Shown: one piece after another, positions 5,672-5,754 of the stretch | How positions within the stretch are numbered: position 1 is the stretch's first letter | Layout of the letters: each line of letters begins with the position of its first letter | Origin: Candidatus Peregrinibacteria bacterium | Lineage (GTDB): Bacteria > Patescibacteriota > Gracilibacteria > UBA1369 > LOWO2-01-FULL-3 | Assembly (NCBI GenBank): GCA_018664365.1 | Contig: JABJOK010000029.1 | Coordinates: 1 to 5,754 of the forward strand | Direction of reading: 5' to 3' | DNA: 5,754 nucleotides | The notes under the pieces: generated by a model | Told to the model about the DNA's origin: nothing | Seen by the model: the letters and a program-made list of their open reading frames with translations, nothing else | Database searches by the model: none | Made by a program: the position numbers and the translations under genes

Positions 5672-5754
5672 ATGCCAAAAAAGACCTTTGAGGATCTCGT
5701 TAAAATTGCCGAGAAATTACGTTCTGAAACAGGCTGTCCATGGGATAAAAAGCA
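5672..5754 (+). CDS. mazG: MazG-type nucleoside triphosphate pyrophosphohydrolase (5' end only)
   Basis: Only 27 full codons are visible before the right edge. They read FEDLVKIAEKLRSETGCPWD with a following KK, matching the start of MazG proteins: helix, 'LR…GCPWD' and then normally K/E-Q-T. MazG hydrolyses (d)NTPs to monophosphates and pyrophosphate; it is linked to removal of abnormal nucleotides and to control of ppGpp. The metal-binding EExxD motifs expected further on lie outside the window. The ATG at 5672 is 5 nt past the miaA TGA, suggesting an operon with miaA. The name is well supported by the GCPWD signature, but whether the full gene is intact cannot be seen. Confidence 0.85.
   Translation, partial: MPKKTFEDLVKIAEKLRSETGCPWDKK

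Overview
The window reads as chromosomal DNA of an AT-rich bacterium. The best guess is a member of the Candidate Phyla Radiation (Patescibacteria), perhaps near Peregrinibacteria or Gracilibacteria. This placement is an inference from the lack of Shine-Dalgarno motifs, the pilus-assembly proteins, the extended L7/L12 and the compact layout; nothing in the sequence proves it. The genetic code looks standard: TGA ends two genes, and the recognised conserved genes read through with no internal TGA.

Minus strand, right to left. A strong promoter (3644-3671) starts a roughly 120-nt leader that carries an L10-leader-like autoregulatory RNA, followed by a terminator-like hairpin just ahead of rplJ. 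rplJ (L10) and rplL (L7/L12) follow, and the operon ends at a clear intrinsic terminator (2384-2413). Next comes a separate promoter (2326-2354) and a tightly packed set of three genes. These are a 435-aa membrane-anchored protein with a PilN-like C-terminus, a 205-aa PilO-like protein, and a GTG-started Pro/Ala/Gln-rich protein cut by the left edge. The set looks like part of a type IV pilus (or related type II secretion) inner-membrane assembly platform.

Plus strand, left to right. A promoter (3690-3717), back to back with the rplJ promoter, drives a 324-aa cysteine-rich protein of uncertain function. It resembles a U32-peptidase-like TIM barrel and may bind an Fe-S cluster. It is followed by miaA (tRNA A37 dimethylallyltransferase) and, 5 nt later, the first 27 codons of a mazG-type nucleotide pyrophosphohydrolase gene cut by the right edge.

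The most interesting elements are the unassigned cysteine-rich protein and the L10 leader with a possible built-in attenuator. Also notable are the charged 40-residue extension on L7/L12 and the placement of rplJL next to pilus genes rather than rplKA and rpoBC. I found no CRISPR array, tRNA, rRNA, insertion sequence or phage gene.
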